From: Trichomonas vaginalis G3
Taxonomy: Eukaryota; Parabasalia; Trichomonadida; Trichomonadidae
Assembly (NCBI RefSeq): GCF_026262505.1
Contig: NC_067206.1
Span: 620,001 to 684,000, forward strand
DNA: 64,000 nucleotides
Direction of reading: 5' to 3'
Shown here: one piece after another, positions 50,876 through 60,438 of the stretch
Layout of the letters: each line of letters starts with the position of its first letter
Numbering within the stretch: position 1 is the stretch's first letter
The notes under the pieces: model-generated
Told to the model about the DNA's origin: nothing
Database searches by the model: none
Seen by the model: the letters and a program-made list of their open reading frames with translations, nothing else
Translations under genes and position numbers: made by a program

Positions 50876-53188
50876 TTATAAAGCTTCATTTACAGGTATT
50901 TCATCATCAGTAAATGAATCCTCATTATCGTTTGGTTCAACCTGTTTATATAATCCTTTCATTTCTTCTTTCAAAACATAACACCATGTCTGTTTACCAT
51001 CTATTTTTCTTTGTTTCCTTTCACATTTATCCTTAATGCTCATTTGAAAGTTTTTGTCTTTCATGTCTGATGGTTTGCAGAATAGAGCATTTTTACACGT
51101 CATACCTGCACACAATTCATCATAATGTGTATTTATCCATACATCTAAAGGATTTGTTGATAATTCTATTAAATCTTGTTTGGCTTCAGTCATCGGTATG
51201 ATTCGTATATTAAATGATGAAAGGTCGTAATTGATAAAATATGTTAGTAAATTATCATAAAATTCCTTTGTGCATGAATTCATTAAATTCTTGAAGTAAT
51301 CAAATTGACCCTTGAATTTACCATTAACTCTTAAAACTACGTATCTTCTGTCTCCAACTTCAATTTTGACAGGGTAGACGTTGTTAGTTACGAAAATGAA
51401 ATTAGCAACATTCTGAGCAGTTATTCTGGGTTGATTCTTTTCATTAATTCTAATCTCATTATCCGTAATAATTGATTTCAAAGCGTTGAAGTTTGCGAGT
51501 CTGTCTTCACCTACATTCTTGAGTTCATTAAGTACAAGAAACATTTTATTCTCAACTACTGAATTGAAATTACCCGTTAGCTCACTTATTTCAGTAATGT
51601 TTTTACATGAATAACCAGCGAGAAGTTCAGAAATAATGTCTGTAAATCTGTTTTTACCCGTTCCCTGAAGTCCTTTCAAAATAATTGCTGTTTCATTCTT
51701 GATACCAGGATGTTGAATCATTGATGCAATCCAGCCGAGAAGGTATTTATACACTTCATCGTTATTATCACAAATGGCTTCTTTAATGAAATCCATAAAC
51801 ATCTCAATTTTTGAGTAATCAGGCTTTTCGAGAACGTTGTATTTATAACCTTGAAACGTTGAGAAAACATCTGGAGAATCAGATTTAAAGCAAACACCCT
51901 TAACGGTTAATGAAGACAATTGATTTAGTAGTACGTCCCATGCTGTTATGGTTTTACCTTCTTCTTTAAATAATTTAATCATTTTAAGTGACTCTTTCAT
52001 GTTTGATTGAAGAACGAATGATATTTGATTCATTTTGTCGTGGATATTATAGTCCTTTTGAATGAAGTATTTGTTTCCACAATCTACAAAACGGATTACA
52101 CGTGATAAATCCTCAATTACTTCAGAACTGTTTTTATACTGATGATTTTCAGCCTTGCGTCTAATATCTGTTATCAAAAACGAGTCATCAAGTTTTATAT
52201 CAAATGTTATTTTTGGCTTACGTAATAAAGGTAAAACGTATTCATCATAATATTCTTTTTGGTATAGTTTTAGAATCTTCACCAAAACAAATGGAGAAGT
52301 CATTAAATGTGCATATCTACTACGTGCTTTTTCAAAATTACTTTTAGCATTTTCTGTTAAACTGCAGAAGTTATAAACGTTATCGTATGCTTCATTAATT
52401 AAATGATTAGGTAACGAATTAATTGCTTGAAACAGTGTGAATAATGTAACTTCTTTTTCTAAATTCATGTTTCCACCGTCATTATGTACTTCAAAATCAC
52501 TGATGCCATCAACTATGCTCTGGGCAAGTTTATCGTCAATATTTACATCTTTGTTTTCATTCATGATAGTCTTTATTTCTTCGTTCTTCTGTTCAACTCT
52601 GACCTTAATATTCAAATCATTTAATATATCATTCACTGTTCTAGTTAATGTTGAATCGTAACTTCCACGAATGAATGAGTATGTATTGATTGGTTCTGTT
52701 GCATTCTTGCGAACTCTTGAATCAGCCATAACCACTAATGAACGCTTTGAATCATCCATAGAAGTCATTATGTCAATATCATAATCATTGCAGGAATAGC
52801 ATTTAATCATTCTGTTCGAAACTGAATAGAAGAAATTAGTGTTACAATAAATGTGAAGACCTCCTGAAGCGGTTTTAACGATAACATCTTTATCCGAAAG
52901 TTTTGATAAAATATCTTTTCTAACTGTTTCTTTAAGTTCATCATTGTACGATTTATTGATATCAACATCTATAATCGTTAAATTCGAAATTTTATTTACT
53001 AATAAAGCCATACCAGTTTTCCTTCCTCTTCCTCCATCGTGTTTGAGGTAGTTATGTAAATCAATCTTGTTTTCACCAATTCTTTCGTTGAGGGTTTTAG
53101 TTTCTGCCGTAACTAATTCCTCAGCTAATGAATCAATAACTTTTTCATCAGAAATGATAAAGTTGCTGTTGTTGTTTGTTGCTGTCAT
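50876..53188 (-). CDS. Primase-superfamily 3 helicase (D5-like)
   Basis: The product has 770 residues and looks whole. N-terminal primase/polymerase (AEP) signature: LTIIDVDINK (the hDhD motif) and ASGGLHIYC. The middle is helical (D5_N-like). C-terminal SF3 helicase: Walker A GLQGTGKNRF, Walker B KMFLVLNELKN, sensor NFIFVTNNVYP, arginine-finger region GDRRYVVLRVNG. It would prime and unwind DNA at a replication origin, as in NCLDV and related elements; classic Polintons with protein-primed polymerases do not need it. It is flanked on both sides by inverted repeats. Box TTTATTCCTATATAA touches the ATG at 53188. Confidence 0.92.
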   Translation of the reverse strand: MTATNNNSNFIISDEKVIDSLAEELVTAETKTLNERIGENKIDLHNYLKHDGGRGRKTGMALLVNKISNLTIIDVDINKSYNDELKETVRKDILSKLSDKDVIVKTASGGLHIYCNTNFFYSVSNRMIKCYSCNDYDIDIMTSMDDSKRSLVVMADSRVRKNATEPINTYSFIRGSYDSTLTRTVNDILNDLNIKVRVEQKNEEIKTIMNENKDVNIDDKLAQSIVDGISDFEVHNDGGNMNLEKEVTLFTLFQAINSLPNHLINEAYDNVYNFCSLTENAKSNFEKARSRYAHLMTSPFVLVKILKLYQKEYYDEYVLPLLRKPKITFDIKLDDSFLITDIRRKAENHQYKNSSEVIEDLSRVIRFVDCGNKYFIQKDYNIHDKMNQISFVLQSNMKESLKMIKLFKEEGKTITAWDVLLNQLSSLTVKGVCFKSDSPDVFSTFQGYKYNVLEKPDYSKIEMFMDFIKEAICDNNDEVYKYLLGWIASMIQHPGIKNETAIILKGLQGTGKNRFTDIISELLAGYSCKNITEISELTGNFNSVVENKMFLVLNELKNVGEDRLANFNALKSIITDNEIRINEKNQPRITAQNVANFIFVTNNVYPVKIEVGDRRYVVLRVNGKFKGQFDYFKNLMNSCTKEFYDNLLTYFINYDLSSFNIRIIPMTEAKQDLIELSTNPLDVWINTHYDELCAGMTCKNALFCKPSDMKDKNFQMSIKDKCERKQRKIDGKQTWCYVLKEEMKGLYKQVEPNDNEDSFTDDEIPVNEAL

Positions 53189-53261
53189 TTATATAGGAAT
53201 AAAAAAAATAAAAATAATTTTAAAACTAACTTTATTTTTGGCTGCATCAAATTTCCTGGAC

Positions 53262-53368
53262 TGTTGTCAAAATGTCATGTTGTCATCATTTTTAAGAGAA
53301 GTTAATTAACCTGGTGACATGGTGACGTGGTGACACTGAAAACATTCATGAAATCATTAACGATAAAA
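53262..53368. repeat. Inverted repeat, right border of the primase-helicase cassette
   Basis: TGTTGTCAAAATGTCATG, then AAGAGAAGTTAATTAACC, then GGTGACATGGTGACGTGG and finally CATTAACGATAAAA: the reverse complement of 50591-50722 with a few changes. The shared homology with Polinton 1 begins only about 70 bp to the right (53438). Confidence 0.85.
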
Positions 53369-53433
53369 TTTATTTCTGCAGTTCATCCGCTACATTATTA
53401 ACTAATTAACTTCAGACATAAAATATATTTAGT

Positions 53434-54519
53434 TCATAAGAATTTTCTTATTCTTTCTGGCATATTTTTGTCTTTCCAGTACTCCCGCTCTAATGGTCCC
53501 AGATGTGTTGGCTTCGACTCTCTCAAGTTCTTAGATGGTATAACATCTTCAACGCCTCCTTCATATCTTACTTTATAAATGTCATCGTTTATGTTGTAGC
53601 CAAGTATTTCAATAACCACTCCTCGCTTTGCTTCGTCAATGGTTTCAGCAAGTTTGCCATTACTACTTTCGACTAATTTATGACGAGGATAAAACGCAAT
53701 AGAGTCGTCGGCAGCTTTTATAAGATATCCATTACCTTGCGTAGAGTCTACGATATAATAGTTTCTACTTAACCTTAAACGTTTCTTTGTCAACGGTTTG
53801 TCGTCAAGAACTACACGAACTTTTGTACCAGGAATGAGGGTAAATTGTGTTGAATTTCTGATATTTTGTGTTTGGCTTCGTTTCTTTTGTATATACTTTT
53901 CTTCTTGTTGTTGTGTCATTGAATTTGGTGTATGTCCTGTTGTAGAATGTGTTGAGGAATTATATACTTCGAGAAAATGTTTCATTGTTTCTTCGGTAAA
54001 GTCTCGCTCTTGATTTAAATCTCTGAGAGTCCTTATGAAGCGGTTTATGATGCCGAGTATGTTATGGTTATGGTCTTCAGTAGTGTAGTGAGTTATGTTA
54101 TGCTTAATGAGAAAATCTGTGATTTCATTGCTGAGGTATGCACCGTCTTGGTCTGATGTTAAAGTACTTGGGCTATGTTCTGCTACAAACTTTTGTAAAA
54201 CTCTTAACACTTCACGAGTTCCTTTATTTTTCATTGGATATGCATATGCTTTGCGAGTGTTAACATTAATGAAGATGAGGAATGGTGGCTTTCTTCCTTT
54301 CTTACTCTGAACGAGAGTGTCAAATTGGTATGCGTCGTTTGTGTTGGAGTAAATTGGTAAAAAGTAGTCGTAAGGGTTTATTTTTGTTTGATGTACAACA
54401 TTTTTGTCAAAGAACCTTTTCACTTCAGCTCTGTTAGTAAATCCCCAACTCTTTGCAGCTTCATTGAACTTCTTAAATGACCTCCACGGTGATGATTCGA
54501 ATACTTCTTTCAAGCTCAT
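53434..54519 (-). CDS. Polinton 2 retroviral-type integrase, looks whole
   Basis: The product has 361 residues from the ATG at 54519. N-terminal helical part (MSLKEVFESSPWRSFKKFNE), DDE core (AYQFDTLVQSKK, TSDQDGAYLSNEI, IIGF-like turn before RFIRTLRDLN) and chromodomain-like end (VVIEILGYNINDD). Nearly identical to the broken copy in Polinton 1. It is the first gene of the shared right module and the apparent switch point between lineages. Confidence 0.92.
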   Translation of the reverse strand: MSLKEVFESSPWRSFKKFNEAAKSWGFTNRAEVKRFFDKNVVHQTKINPYDYFLPIYSNTNDAYQFDTLVQSKKGRKPPFLIFINVNTRKAYAYPMKNKGTREVLRVLQKFVAEHSPSTLTSDQDGAYLSNEITDFLIKHNITHYTTEDHNHNILGIINRFIRTLRDLNQERDFTEETMKHFLEVYNSSTHSTTGHTPNSMTQQQEEKYIQKKRSQTQNIRNSTQFTLIPGTKVRVVLDDKPLTKKRLRLSRNYYIVDSTQGNGYLIKAADDSIAFYPRHKLVESSNGKLAETIDEAKRGVVIEILGYNINDDIYKVRYEGGVEDVIPSKNLRESKPTHLGPLEREYWKDKNMPERIRKFL

Positions 54520-54559
54520 TTATGTAAAGTTAAAGATTTTATTCAAGACGGTAAGCCTT

Positions 54560-54599
54560 GACCCAAAGGGTCTAGGCTCAAGCGCGTTCATTGAACGCG
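54560..54599. repeat. Hairpin pair at the fibre 3' end, first half only in Polinton 2
   Basis: GACCCAAAGGGTC (54560-54572), with its leading bases, is absent from Polinton 1 at the same place (near 31259). The next hairpin, CGCGTTC-ATT-GAACGCG, is shared by both. Another present/absent difference of the GC hairpin class. Confidence 0.75.
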
Positions 54600-57464
54600 G
54601 TACCATGCATAAACCGTCATAAATGGTGGCATATAATCTTCACCCGAGCCTGTTGGATTTGTTGTGAAAGTGTGTGAATGATTTCCTCCTGGTTCAGTTG
54701 GTCGAAAAGTCTTTTTTGCTGAATTGTTATAAGATGGAGATAAAACGTCATTGCCAGCTTTATAGTCTGAGTTGTATAATGGGTGGTCTCTTAATGAGTG
54801 TATATGGTCGCCAGAAAAGTTTGTCGTTCCTGTATGAGTGTGCGCAGGTAAGTTTGCTTCTTTAATTTTCTTTGAGCCTCCTGTTTGCTTTGAAGAGTTA
54901 GCACAGTATAAGAATTTGTCTACAATCTGCTGCCACGTACCAAAACCCAGAACTGTTGCGGGATTTGTTGAATTCATTGATGTATATAAAGAACCAACAG
55001 GATATAATGTTTGAAGTATTTCAGTCTTTAATGTTTGAAGCTCTGTTTTGTCTGCTTTCTTATCATATAAATCTTGAGCAGTGAATTTAACATTATTTTC
55101 ATCATCCATGACATAAACATTTTTACAGCTAATGTCTTTCTTCGTTGTTATGTTTTCATTCGATGTTAAACCTTGTGGAAAGTTAGGAGGTTTATAATAT
55201 AATGCATCCCCACCAGTTCCGCCAACCGTTCCTTCAATACTTTCTATAGCAACAGTTGAGAAGGAGTTATGTGTATGTTCTTTATCTGCTTTCTTATCTA
55301 ACATTGCTGGTAGTTCATATGTTTCAAAGTTTCTGACATGACCTTCGATATTTATACATTTGTTATTTAAGGAGTTTAGTGTATCTTTTACGCTTGTACT
55401 TGGATTCTCTAAAAGTGCACTTGAACCAAGGGTATAGTTCAATATTATGTCGTCTGCTCTAACACTAGTGAAGGATTCATGTGTATGGTTCTTGTCAGCT
55501 TTACTATTTAATGTAGCTTGAAGTTCATTTATATCGGAGATATTGTGTTTATGAGATTTCAAAACTTTGTTCGTTGCGTCAAGTTCATCTTTGTCAGCTT
55601 TACTTTTAATAACATCTTCAAAAGTTATTTTTGCCTTAACTCTCAAAGTAAATCTTGGTTCAACTAATACACCGTTAACAAAGAAGTATGAAGCATAAAT
55701 TTCATTGTTATAACCAAATGCTTCTGGTGCTTTACCTGTGTCATACTGTACAGTACAGCGTATGTCATAACCTTCAGCACGAATGAATTTATATCTTCTT
55801 TCATTAACATCTTCAGTGCTTATTTGTTCATCCTGTGTTAAATATCCATGGTAGTCCGTTATAATCTGTTCGTCTGAACTTATATAATGAACATGGTTTT
55901 TATCTGCTTTTTCGGCTAATTTCTCTTCTATCTCATTTATTTCAAGTTCATGCCTACCACCACCTCCCGAAGAAGTATTTTTCTTCAGCTCTTGAAGAAC
56001 GTCCACTTCGCCATCTTTGGTGTCAATAATGAGACTTTGAGTTAAAACCTTTCCTGTCTTAATGGATGTTTGTAAAACTTCTTCTTCACCGTGTTCGGGG
56101 TCATGGTCGTCATCATATCTTGTGAAATCAGAGATGTTGTCATACATTAAGCATATCTGTCTCAAAAGTTCTGCTATTTGAAACTGGAACGAAAGATATA
56201 CAGAACTTTCATCATCTCCTAAAGTCAAGTCTGCTTTCTTAAGTATTTCTTGAATGTATGCAATGAGAACAGAGTACCTTGGAAAATATTCGAACAATAT
56301 TTCATTAGCTGTTGGTTTTGGTGGTTCTTCTGGAGTTTCTGTTGTTTCAGTTCCTTCTGTAGGTTCTGTTGGAGTTTCTGCATCTCTTGACTTCAATGCT
56401 CTTGCTCTCAAAGACCTAAATGTTAGAGCACCAGGTTTTACAAAGGACTTTATAAATGCTTTAATAGTTCCTGGTAAGTTATTGTTAGCATTAAGTAAGT
56501 TCCTTATGCTTCCATCATGTACGTCCATAGCACTATGTAAAAAATCTATACTTTTCTTGTAGTCAGCAATAGACTGACTGTGATTTTTTAAAGATTTGTC
56601 AATACCTTTAAGCCAATCTTCATGCATGTCTGATACTGAGCCAAGAATATCATTTGCTTCCTTTAGTGTATTTTGTGCTTCTCGTAAAGTATCCAATCCC
56701 GTACGTGCATTGTTTGCTATACGTCTTACAGTATCTATTTGACTCCTTGTTTCTTGCATCCAACCAGATAAAGTTTTAATAGTATCCGAACCATTTGAAA
56801 TGAAGTTCAAAGCATTTTTAACGTCATCTAAAGCTTCTTCACCAAGTACTGCCCATATCTTTCCGATTTGGTATTGAAGAACTCCATATGAAGCAGCTGT
56901 TAAACCAGTATTTATAAGGTTCCATATCCATGATTTAGCAGTTTTTCCATCCTTTCCATCTTCACCATCCAAACCGTTTTCGCCTTGAGGTCCTTGTATT
57001 CCTTGTATTCCTTGTGGTCCTTGAGGTCCAGTGTCACCCTTCTCTCCTTTCAGTTCATCTTTATGTTCGTTATAATATTCTAATGTCATAAGGTGTACAT
57101 CATTACTGCTACCAGCAACGCCGAGAATTTGTTTCTCATTCATGACTAAATTCTTTAAGCATTTAATGTTGTCGTCAAATCGGAAGCTCTTTAGTAATTC
57201 AATGAGAACATTCAGTACTTTCACTAATGAGGCATCTACTGTAGAATTTATATATTGCACCGTTCCATCATTTATGATGGGAACCTTGCTTGTTGTAATG
57301 AATGGGTCATAAGTGTTAAAAGTATCGAAATCAATGACTTTTTTAGTTTTTCCATCGGCAATGACTAAATCATTGCCTTCAATGGTTAAAGTTGAGTTTT
57401 CGTTAACTAGTTCATGTGCTCTTCTTGCTTCATTTGTTTCATACGCATCTGCAGCAATAGTCAT
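54588..57464 (-). CDS. Polinton 2 large fibre protein with collagen-like repeat and tail-collar-like tip
   Basis: The product has 958 residues and looks whole. N-terminal part: related to Polinton 1 in outline only. A collagen-like Gly-x-y run (GEKGDTGPQGPQGIQGIQ and on, about residues 135-170) follows. Then a long helical stalk (residues about 210-340), a Pro/Thr/Glu stretch, and KADKNHTH-type His-x-His modules. The tip is YPVGSLYTSMNSTNPATV ... GNHSHT ... PPFMTVYAWYRVQ. The distal half is very like Polinton 1, but the region between the two His-x-His pairs at the tip differs. Attachment fibre inferred. 17 bp separate its ATG from the divergent gene. Confidence 0.87.
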   Translation of the reverse strand: MTIAADAYETNEARRAHELVNENSTLTIEGNDLVIADGKTKKVIDFDTFNTYDPFITTSKVPIINDGTVQYINSTVDASLVKVLNVLIELLKSFRFDDNIKCLKNLVMNEKQILGVAGSSNDVHLMTLEYYNEHKDELKGEKGDTGPQGPQGIQGIQGPQGENGLDGEDGKDGKTAKSWIWNLINTGLTAASYGVLQYQIGKIWAVLGEEALDDVKNALNFISNGSDTIKTLSGWMQETRSQIDTVRRIANNARTGLDTLREAQNTLKEANDILGSVSDMHEDWLKGIDKSLKNHSQSIADYKKSIDFLHSAMDVHDGSIRNLLNANNNLPGTIKAFIKSFVKPGALTFRSLRARALKSRDAETPTEPTEGTETTETPEEPPKPTANEILFEYFPRYSVLIAYIQEILKKADLTLGDDESSVYLSFQFQIAELLRQICLMYDNISDFTRYDDDHDPEHGEEEVLQTSIKTGKVLTQSLIIDTKDGEVDVLQELKKNTSSGGGGRHELEINEIEEKLAEKADKNHVHYISSDEQIITDYHGYLTQDEQISTEDVNERRYKFIRAEGYDIRCTVQYDTGKAPEAFGYNNEIYASYFFVNGVLVEPRFTLRVKAKITFEDVIKSKADKDELDATNKVLKSHKHNISDINELQATLNSKADKNHTHESFTSVRADDIILNYTLGSSALLENPSTSVKDTLNSLNNKCINIEGHVRNFETYELPAMLDKKADKEHTHNSFSTVAIESIEGTVGGTGGDALYYKPPNFPQGLTSNENITTKKDISCKNVYVMDDENNVKFTAQDLYDKKADKTELQTLKTEILQTLYPVGSLYTSMNSTNPATVLGFGTWQQIVDKFLYCANSSKQTGGSKKIKEANLPAHTHTGTTNFSGDHIHSLRDHPLYNSDYKAGNDVLSPSYNNSAKKTFRPTEPGGNHSHTFTTNPTGSGEDYMPPFMTVYAWYRVQ

Positions 57465-57481
57465 ATTTTAATGAGAATAAA

Positions 57482-58246
57482 ATGTTGTTCTATTTGCAAA
57501 GTACAGACCCGAACGAATACGGGACATTAAAGCTACAAACAAACTTAGGTCTTCAGAATGAAGCGCTTGCTTTCAGAGTTGTTGACTTCAATACTATCGC
57601 AACTTTTGTCATAACAGATGAAACAGATTTCATAGAGATTGAAATAGATGACAAAAGAAGTTTTATAACATTTCCTAACAGAGCTGGGTATAGAATAGAT
57701 AAAATTGCTGGAGTCATGGATACTCTCATAAATGAAGAAACTATTGACAACATAGATGTCGAACTCTCTTCGGAGGGAACATTGAAGTTCAGCAGCGAGA
57801 AAGAGTTTAAGATACCAAGAATGAGTCATAGAGTTCAATTGCTTCTGGGTGCATACCATATGACATTTCCTTTGAAAAATGTTGACAAAACGATTGAGAT
57901 GAAATCTGTTCCATATGTATGTTATGGCAACTGTTTGTACATTGAGTCAAAAATAGCTAATGTCACAGGCATTTCAGGAGTTAATAGTAAAGGTTCAGTA
58001 GAGTATAAATCCTTCTGTTATGAAGTAAATTCAATGTTCATTCCAAACGTTCCTGTCATAGCAACTCATTTAGGTAAATGGGTTTGCATTAGTCCTCATA
58101 ATTTGAAAGACATGCAATTCAGACTCGTTGACTTTCAAGGAGAGCCTGTAGAACTGAAGGCACCAGTGCGAATGACTGTTGAAGTTGACTTTTTAGAAAA
58201 TATTAAATGCAACAGCTTACAAGAGAACTCAGAGCTAAAAATATAA
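57482..58246 (+). CDS. Polinton 2 probable penton/minor capsid protein, looks whole
   Basis: The product has 254 residues. Beta-rich, starting MLFYLQSTDPNEYGTLKL and ending with the module MQFRLVDFQGEPVELKAP and VRMTVEVDFLENI. The last module resembles the closing strands of jelly-roll proteins. The middle third differs from Polinton 1 while both ends are almost identical. Structural role inferred from layout and position beside the fibre. Confidence 0.6.
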   Translation: MLFYLQSTDPNEYGTLKLQTNLGLQNEALAFRVVDFNTIATFVITDETDFIEIEIDDKRSFITFPNRAGYRIDKIAGVMDTLINEETIDNIDVELSSEGTLKFSSEKEFKIPRMSHRVQLLLGAYHMTFPLKNVDKTIEMKSVPYVCYGNCLYIESKIANVTGISGVNSKGSVEYKSFCYEVNSMFIPNVPVIATHLGKWVCISPHNLKDMQFRLVDFQGEPVELKAPVRMTVEVDFLENIKCNSLQENSELKI

Positions 58247-58449
58247 AGTATGAATGTTATGTATTAGGTCATGAACTTTGGTTGTTGCTGTTTGATGAAA
58301 CAAATGAGTTAGTTATGTCAGTCAAGAGAACAGAAAAATATTGTGTTAGTGAAAACTGCACCAAGTCAATAAGATTAGGTTTGCATTATGAAGATGAGTT
58401 CGATACTGTTGAAGAAGTTTTGGATAGATATTACAAATTGCTAACTTGA
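58207..58449 (+). CDS. Polinton 2 small protein overlapping the minor capsid gene
   Basis: The product has 80 residues; same as 35038-35310 but without the ten residues coded by the hairpin insert. The overlap of 40 bp with the preceding gene is conserved. Function unknown. Confidence 0.6.
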   Translation: MQQLTRELRAKNIKYECYVLGHELWLLLFDETNELVMSVKRTEKYCVSENCTKSIRLGLHYEDEFDTVEEVLDRYYKLLT

Positions 58450-58464
58450 AATTTTTTGACTGAC

Positions 58465-58490
58465 GGCGCAAAGCGCCAAGACCGAAGGTC
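58465..58490. repeat. GC-rich double hairpin, Polinton 2 variant of family A
   Basis: GGCGCAAAGCGCC as in Polinton 1, then GACCGAAGGTC in place of GGGCTCAAAGAGCCC. The flanks are otherwise the same, so only the second hairpin has been exchanged. Confidence 0.8.
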
Positions 58491-58499
58491 CTGACTGCT

Positions 58500-59102
58500 T
58501 TAATTTACTAAAACATATTTCAAGCAAAGTTTATATTCTGTTGAAAGTTTTGTATATTCATTCGAATATTTATACTTAAACTCAACTCCTGTAGTTCCTG
58601 GTGTTTCAATGATGCGGATGTTACCTATTTTCATGAATAGTGGAGTTTGACCACAGCATTCGATTTCAGGGTCGAGATAGTCAATGACACATTGTTTCCC
58701 TGTTATTCGTGAGATAACATTTTCAAGGTCCTCCTTTGTTAGAATTATTTGGTTCTTGCTTATAAGATTTGTCAAAAGCTTCTTATCGTCTTTGAGTAAA
58801 ATTGTTTGGTATAACTGAAGAAGGTAATGGTCTACGTTATCTGAAGGATTTGTTTGAACATTTGTGTAAGGGTTGTCGTTGGCTTCTCTTGAAAGAATTT
58901 GGTCCAGTGGTGGATACTCTAACTTAACATCTGATGTAGCGTTAGCGTTTGAAGCTGTGTTTAAATTCACCGACTTAAGTTCTGGTTCTTTTTCTTTCAA
59001 ACACCGAACTATAGTTCTTTATGACAATATTGTTTGTTGTTCGTGAGTCAACATTTGATGTTGGTTCAATTGGAACATTAACGGCACCAGCTAAGATGGA
59101 CT
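58500..59102 (-). pseudogene. Polinton 2 copy of the unknown protein at 35371-36021
   Basis: The C-terminal part is nearly identical to Polinton 1 (YLLQLYQTILLKDDKKLLTN and the CCGQTPLFMKIGNIRI stretch). It lacks the 36-bp hairpin insert. The region toward its start is broken about once. Function unknown. Confidence 0.55.
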
Positions 59103-59146
59103 TACTTCTCATTTCATATAGAATAAAAACCTTTTATATGTATGAA

Positions 59147-59539
59147 ATGAACAATATACTCGACAAGAGTTTGAATGTAAAGCTAACGAATGAAAATATT
59201 GTTGAATTCACTGAGACAGGTGCTGTGTATAAAGATGTAGAACTACTGAACAAAAGAGCTAAGGGAAGAAGCAGGAACATGAACAAAGGGTGGAAGCCTA
59301 TAAAAATTTATGTCAATGATGGCTCAGGAGGTTCAAACATAAAGTATGCAGAAAGTTATAGAGTTTATGCTCTCAAAGGTGAAAAGCCTTCATTTAAGAA
59401 CAGCTATTCTAACGCATATCCTCAAAAGCTAACGGATGGGGAAGTGGATGATATGAATGACAGCAAAAATATTAACAGAAATGGCGACAGAGATGCATGG
59501 AATTTGTTTACCATCAGTCAATTGAAGGTTAAACTTTAA
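59147..59539 (+). CDS. Polinton 2 copy of the small unknown protein at 36056-36448
   Basis: The product has about 130 residues, differing from the Polinton 1 copy at only a few bases (for example MNNILDKS against MNNILDKG). Such near identity implies very recent common descent or gene conversion. It meets the ATPase tail to tail. Confidence 0.65.
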   Translation: MNNILDKSLNVKLTNENIVEFTETGAVYKDVELLNKRAKGRSRNMNKGWKPIKIYVNDGSGGSNIKYAESYRVYALKGEKPSFKNSYSNAYPQKLTDGEVDDMNDSKNINRNGDRDAWNLFTISQLKVKL

Positions 59540-60422
59540 AACAATGTTGGTCGTTCCCATGGAATATTTTTGACTTTAATGGTATTAGTCATGATATGAA
59601 TCTCAAGGTATGAACGAGGAGAGATGAGAGACTTATATGCTTCCCAAATTTCTTCAAAAGGTAATGTTATACCTGATTGTTTCCAAATGAGTTCAATATC
59701 ATAACGTGAGAAACCTTGAAAGATAACGAAGTCAGTTATGAGACGTTTTATGTTTAAAGCTAAAAACCTCCATGTTTGCATAAGTATTGCTACAGTTAAA
59801 TGTAATGTCTGACTTTAGTAATGATGTTAGCTAATGGTGAGTCTGGTTTTGACACTAAACCTTTTCCGGCGAAGTCGTCACAAACGAGCAGAGTGTTTGA
59901 AGGATATTTTTTGAAGGGGTATTTTGAAAGTTTTGATAGAATGTAGTTTGTCAGTCGTTTCATATCGTAAACTCCTGAGTACTGACGTAAGTGGTGTTTG
60001 TCAATAATTCTTTCCATCTCCTCAGAAGTCTTTTGCATTCCTGACTGTATGAACTCTACGATGGCATAATATTTCCTCTTACATCGAATGTAACGTTGAA
60101 GAAATTCAATGAGTTCACTGTCTGGAACTTTAACGACAGAGACTTGAACTTTTGACATAAATGTTTTCGCTGTTGAATCCATAGAGTCTGAAGTTGCTGA
60201 TATAATGATTTGGTCATAGTAAGAGTCGTTTCCTAAACACTCTGTTATGAGTATATGACGAATTAAATTAAATGTCTTACCTGAACCCATCTTTCCACAA
60301 TAGAAATAAACACCATTTGAACAGAACTCATAGTCCTTACTGAAAGGAAGAATGAGAGAACTGTTGAGCTTTTCACTGCTTTCATTCATGTCTTCATCTA
60401 CGTCATGTATTAAATGCTTCAT
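59536..60422 (-). pseudogene. Polinton 2 FtsK/HerA-type packaging ATPase, broken
   Basis: Walker A (FYCGKMGSGKTFNLIRHI) and Walker B (NTLLVCDDFAGKG) are both clear, and the C-terminal part ends with VKNIPWERPTLF. Genome-packaging motor of the adenovirus/NCLDV type. Broken about once. Start at 60422, divergent from the structural gene. Confidence 0.88.
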
Positions 60423-60438
60423 TTTATCTCCATTAAAA

